A stretch of 8,707 bases of DNA from Bacteroidota bacterium (lineage in GTDB: Bacteria > Bacteroidota > Bacteroidia > Bacteroidales > B39-G9): NCBI GenBank assembly GCA_030592465.1, contig JAUVJB010000122.1:1-8707 (forward strand), in the 5' to 3' direction. Shown here in pieces: positions 6,742 to 8,707 of this stretch. Below the pieces are notes generated by a model. The model had not been told where the DNA came from. It did no database searches and saw only the letters and a list, made by a program, of their open reading frames with translations. Every line of letters starts with the position of its first letter. Position 1 is the stretch's first letter. A program made the translations under genes and the position numbers.

Positions 6742-6842
6742 GTATTAATCTCTCGTATAAGTTCTTTTTGGGTAATAGTTTCATTGTTTTTATATGCTTT
6801 TTCGGATTCTTCAATTTTAGATAGAAATGTATCAATATCCAT
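6726..6842 (-). CDS. Possible 38-aa C-terminal antitoxin fragment
   Basis: An ATG at 6842, 21 bases after the premature TAA and in the same frame, opens 38 codons: MDIDTFLSKIEESEKAYKNN followed by ETITQKELIREINTWRKK. This is the part that wraps the toxin in related systems, while the lost N-terminal part usually handles dimerisation and operator binding. If ribosomes re-initiate here, the fragment could still neutralise the toxin without autoregulating the operon. No Shine-Dalgarno is visible, which is normal for this phylum. Expression is not shown by the sequence. Confidence 0.5.
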   Translation of the reverse strand: MDIDTFLSKIEESEKAYKNNETITQKELIREINTWRKK

Positions 6843-6971
6843 AGCTTTTATATTGTTTTTAGATTACTCTTTAAATGAATTTAGAATTTTCTTAATTCTT
6901 ATAATCAAAGATTCATCTTGGATATTTATTAATTCCTGAATTAAATTAAGTTTTTCAATCTGAATATTCAT
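6726..6971 (-). pseudogene. Antitoxin gene interrupted by one in-frame TAA
   Basis: From ATG at 6971 the frame encodes 35 residues (MNIQIEKLNLIQELINIQDE and on to FKE), then a TAA at 6864-6866, then continues in the same frame without another stop for 45 codons to the TAA at 6726-6728. Together it would be an 81-codon protein, the usual size for antitoxins of this family. The N-terminal part resembles the MNxQxEKLxLI opening typical of Bacteroidota RelE/ParE partners, and the C-terminal part (ending QKELIREINTWRKK) resembles their toxin-binding tail. The end overlaps the toxin start by 16 bases. The simplest reading is a nonsense mutation by one base change. A split gene, readthrough or an assembly error are the alternatives. 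I recognise the family by pattern only. Confidence 0.7.
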
Positions 6972-6998
6972 TTTTCTTATGCTTTATTAGTATTATTA

Positions 6999-7006
6999 CA
7001 AATATA
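6999..7006 (-). promoter_or_regulatory. Candidate -7 promoter box of the toxin-antitoxin operon
   Basis: On the minus strand this reads TATATTTG (TAnnTTTG), 27 bases before the antitoxin ATG at 6971. No clear -33 TTTG stands at the expected distance. It faces away from a similar box at 7086-7093 on the plus strand, making this 160-bp gap a likely divergent promoter region. Confidence 0.4.
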
Positions 7007-7085
7007 ATAAATTTATTCTTAAAATAAGATAATTTCCTCATCTTTATTGACAGCCATGTTATAAAATTAAACAAATAAAATTTTG

Positions 7086-7093
7086 TATATTTG
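7086..7093 (+). promoter_or_regulatory. Candidate -7 promoter box of the secreted protein gene
   Basis: TATATTTG matches TAnnTTTG and lies 38 bases before the ATG at 7132, giving a leader of about 30 bases. The nearest TTG that could serve as -33 (TTGACAG at 7047) is too far upstream at 36 bases, so the match is partial. Confidence 0.4.
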
Positions 7094-7131
7094 AAATATT
7101 TATTTTCCTTAAAAATGTTTAAATTTATTCT

Positions 7132-8601
7132 ATGCAAAAAAAAATTCTCATATCATTGATTTTAATCTTTTCAGCGTTTTTAAGTTTTTCGCAAAATCCA
7201 CTTGAGACACCAAAAATTGATAGTGTCAGCGTTAATCGTTTTGGTAAAAAAGCTACAATAAGTTGGGTTAAAGACACTTCGGGCAAAATTAATGGTTATG
7301 TCATTATTTGTGCTCACTCTTCTTCTATAACTCAACCTGACAAAATTGATACAATAAAAAATATTAATGCAACTTTCTATATTGATAATACATCAAAACC
7401 TTATGAGCGTGAAGAGAAATATCGTATTGCAACATATAACGGACCATTATTATCACCGTGGAGCAAAACACACACAACAATTTTCGCTTATATCTCTAAT
7501 TACGATTCATGCAATGCAAATCTTACCATATCATGGAATAAATATATAAATTGGGACAAAGGAGTTAAAAATTATAAAATATATTATAACATAAATAATA
7601 GCAAATATCAATTATTATCAACAGTTACCGACACAAATTACACACAATATAACTTACAGAGAGAGACACAATATTCTTATTATATAATGGCAACAAGCAA
7701 TGATGGTAAAACTTCGAGTTCAAACGAAACCACAAAATATACAAAAATGCCAACACCACCTCAGTATATTGACGTCAACTCTGTTAAAGTTATTAATAAT
7801 AATGCTATTAAACTATCATACAAAATTGATTTGAGAGCAGACATAATAAAATATCAACTTTTGAGAGCAGAAGACAAAACAAATAATTTTGATACAATTC
7901 ATACTTTTGACAATTTTACAAATCCTCTTGAATATACCGACGATGATGCAGATATTAATAAACAATACGATTATAAACTTATAGCCATTAATACCTGTCA
8001 AATTAAAACGGATTCGTCAAAAATAGTTTCAAACATTGTTTTAACCACAAAAAATAATGACGATTTAACAAACACATTACAATGGAATAAATTATTTGCC
8101 GATACAACAGAAAGTTATAATATATATAGAATTATTGACAATAACGACACTTTACAACTGCTAATGAACATTGTAGATAATAGTTATATTGACGATATTT
8201 CAAACTATATACAAAGCAATATTCAAGGGGAATTTTGTTACTATATTGAAGCACAAATAAACTTTAGCGGTAACTATGAATTAAGCATATCGAACATTTC
8301 ATGCGTTTATCAAATGCCCAAAGTTTATATACCAAATGCGTTTTCTCCAAATAGTCAAATTACAAAAAATCGCACTTTCACGCCTAATATTTCATTTGCA
8401 TCACCAAATAAATATATTTTTATTATTTATAATAGATGGGGCGAAAAAAATTTTGAAACAAAAGATGTTAATCAAGGTTGGGATGGCAGATATAAAGGGA
8501 AACCTGTTCCTGAAGGAGCATATATGTATTATATAAAATTTTACACATCAAAAAATAAATTATATCAAAAGAACGGTCAAATTACGGTATTTTATCATTA
8601 A
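7132..8601 (+). CDS. Secreted FN3-domain protein with type B (gliding motility/T9SS) sorting domain
   Basis: A 489-aa protein predicted to be exported and displayed at or released from the cell surface. Residues 1-20 are a classical signal peptide (MQKKILISLILIFSAFLSFS), with cleavage likely just before Q21. About four fibronectin type III-like beta domains follow: roughly 28-118, 119-206, 208-306 and 310-394; ISWVKD, ISWNKY and LQWNKL near 43, 133 and 316 mark the tryptophan strands. Residues 397-489 are the type B C-terminal domain recognised by the type IX secretion system: PNAFSPN at 401-407, YNRWGE at 433-438, GWDG at 449-452 and PVPEGAYMYYI at 458-468. The acidic NGDGxND stretch that usually follows PNAFSPN is absent and reads SQITKNR here. 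There is no enzymatic domain; an adhesive or scaffold role is inference. It has its own candidate promoter and no obvious operon partner. Confidence 0.9.
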   Translation: MQKKILISLILIFSAFLSFSQNPLETPKIDSVSVNRFGKKATISWVKDTSGKINGYVIICAHSSSITQPDKIDTIKNINATFYIDNTSKPYEREEKYRIATYNGPLLSPWSKTHTTIFAYISNYDSCNANLTISWNKYINWDKGVKNYKIYYNINNSKYQLLSTVTDTNYTQYNLQRETQYSYYIMATSNDGKTSSSNETTKYTKMPTPPQYIDVNSVKVINNNAIKLSYKIDLRADIIKYQLLRAEDKTNNFDTIHTFDNFTNPLEYTDDDADINKQYDYKLIAINTCQIKTDSSKIVSNIVLTTKNNDDLTNTLQWNKLFADTTESYNIYRIIDNNDTLQLLMNIVDNSYIDDISNYIQSNIQGEFCYYIEAQINFSGNYELSISNISCVYQMPKVYIPNAFSPNSQITKNRTFTPNISFASPNKYIFIIYNRWGEKNFETKDVNQGWDGRYKGKPVPEGAYMYYIKFYTSKNKLYQKNGQITVFYH

Positions 8602-8627
8602 ATTGCAGAAAAATACATAAGTTCAGC

Positions 8628-8672
8628 AGGCTAAAGGCTAAAGTTAAAAGGCTAAAGTGAAAAGTAAAAAGT
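8628..8672 (+). repeat. Degenerate AGGCTAAAG tandem repeat
   Basis: AGGCTAAAGGCTAAAG, then TTAAAAGGCTAAAGTG, then AAAAGTAAAAAG: about five imperfect copies of a 7-12 base AGGCTAAAG-like unit directly after the secreted protein gene. The rest of 8602-8707 is AT-rich with no gene and no convincing terminator stem visible before the edge. Confidence 0.7.
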
Positions 8673-8707
8673 ATTTCAAAATTATTTTTTTCTATTTGTT
8701 TTAACAC

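Noticed and set aside
6955..7137. Minus-strand open frame of 60 codons spanning the gap before the secreted protein gene
   Set aside because: Its composition (F, K, I, L, N) is what random AT-rich DNA gives, and it overlaps the antitoxin start in another frame and the next gene's ATG.

Overview
The window is AT-rich and carries several marks of the phylum Bacteroidota. The last gene ends in a gliding-motility type B (type IX secretion) sorting domain. Start codons lack clear Shine-Dalgarno sequences. Several genes have a TAnnTTTG box a short way upstream, the Bacteroidota form of the -7 promoter element. Intergenic DNA is full of short palindromic and tandem repeats. No species can be named from the sequence alone.

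Layout. Positions 1-1283 (minus strand) hold the N-terminal 427 codons of a ClC-family anion transporter that runs off the left edge. A 400-bp gap (1284-1683) follows, with a 199-bp element that has 14-bp perfect terminal inverted repeats and a possible 6-bp target duplication, probably a MITE. Positions 1684-3438 (+) encode the carboxyltransferase subunit of a biotin-dependent pyruvate carboxylase/oxaloacetate decarboxylase type enzyme without its own biotin domain; a good intrinsic terminator closes it (3472-3512). Positions 3552-4787 and 5155-6438 (+) encode a pair of M16 peptidase subunits: the first has the zinc site HxxEH but no R/Y pair, the second has the R/Y pair but no zinc site, so the active enzyme is probably a heterodimer. 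The two genes are separated by 367 bp of non-coding repeats: two head-to-head GTCATT/AATGAC arrays, then two copies of a roughly 35-bp repeat, the first of which forms a hairpin.

Convergent with the second peptidase gene, on the minus strand, is a RelE/ParE-type toxin (6442-6741) that starts at GTG inside the end of its antitoxin frame. The antitoxin frame (6726-6971) would give 81 residues but is cut by one in-frame TAA at codon 36, so it is either a recent pseudogene, a split antitoxin made by re-initiation at an internal ATG, or a readthrough gene. Positions 7132-8601 (+) encode a secreted protein with a signal peptide, about four fibronectin type III-like domains and the type B sorting domain. 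The window ends in a short degenerate AGGCTAAAG repeat.

The genes do not form one pathway. They look like separate housekeeping and surface units with repeats and a toxin-antitoxin remnant between them. The parts most worth checking are the interrupted antitoxin, the compound repeat block inside the peptidase gene pair, and the MITE-like element.
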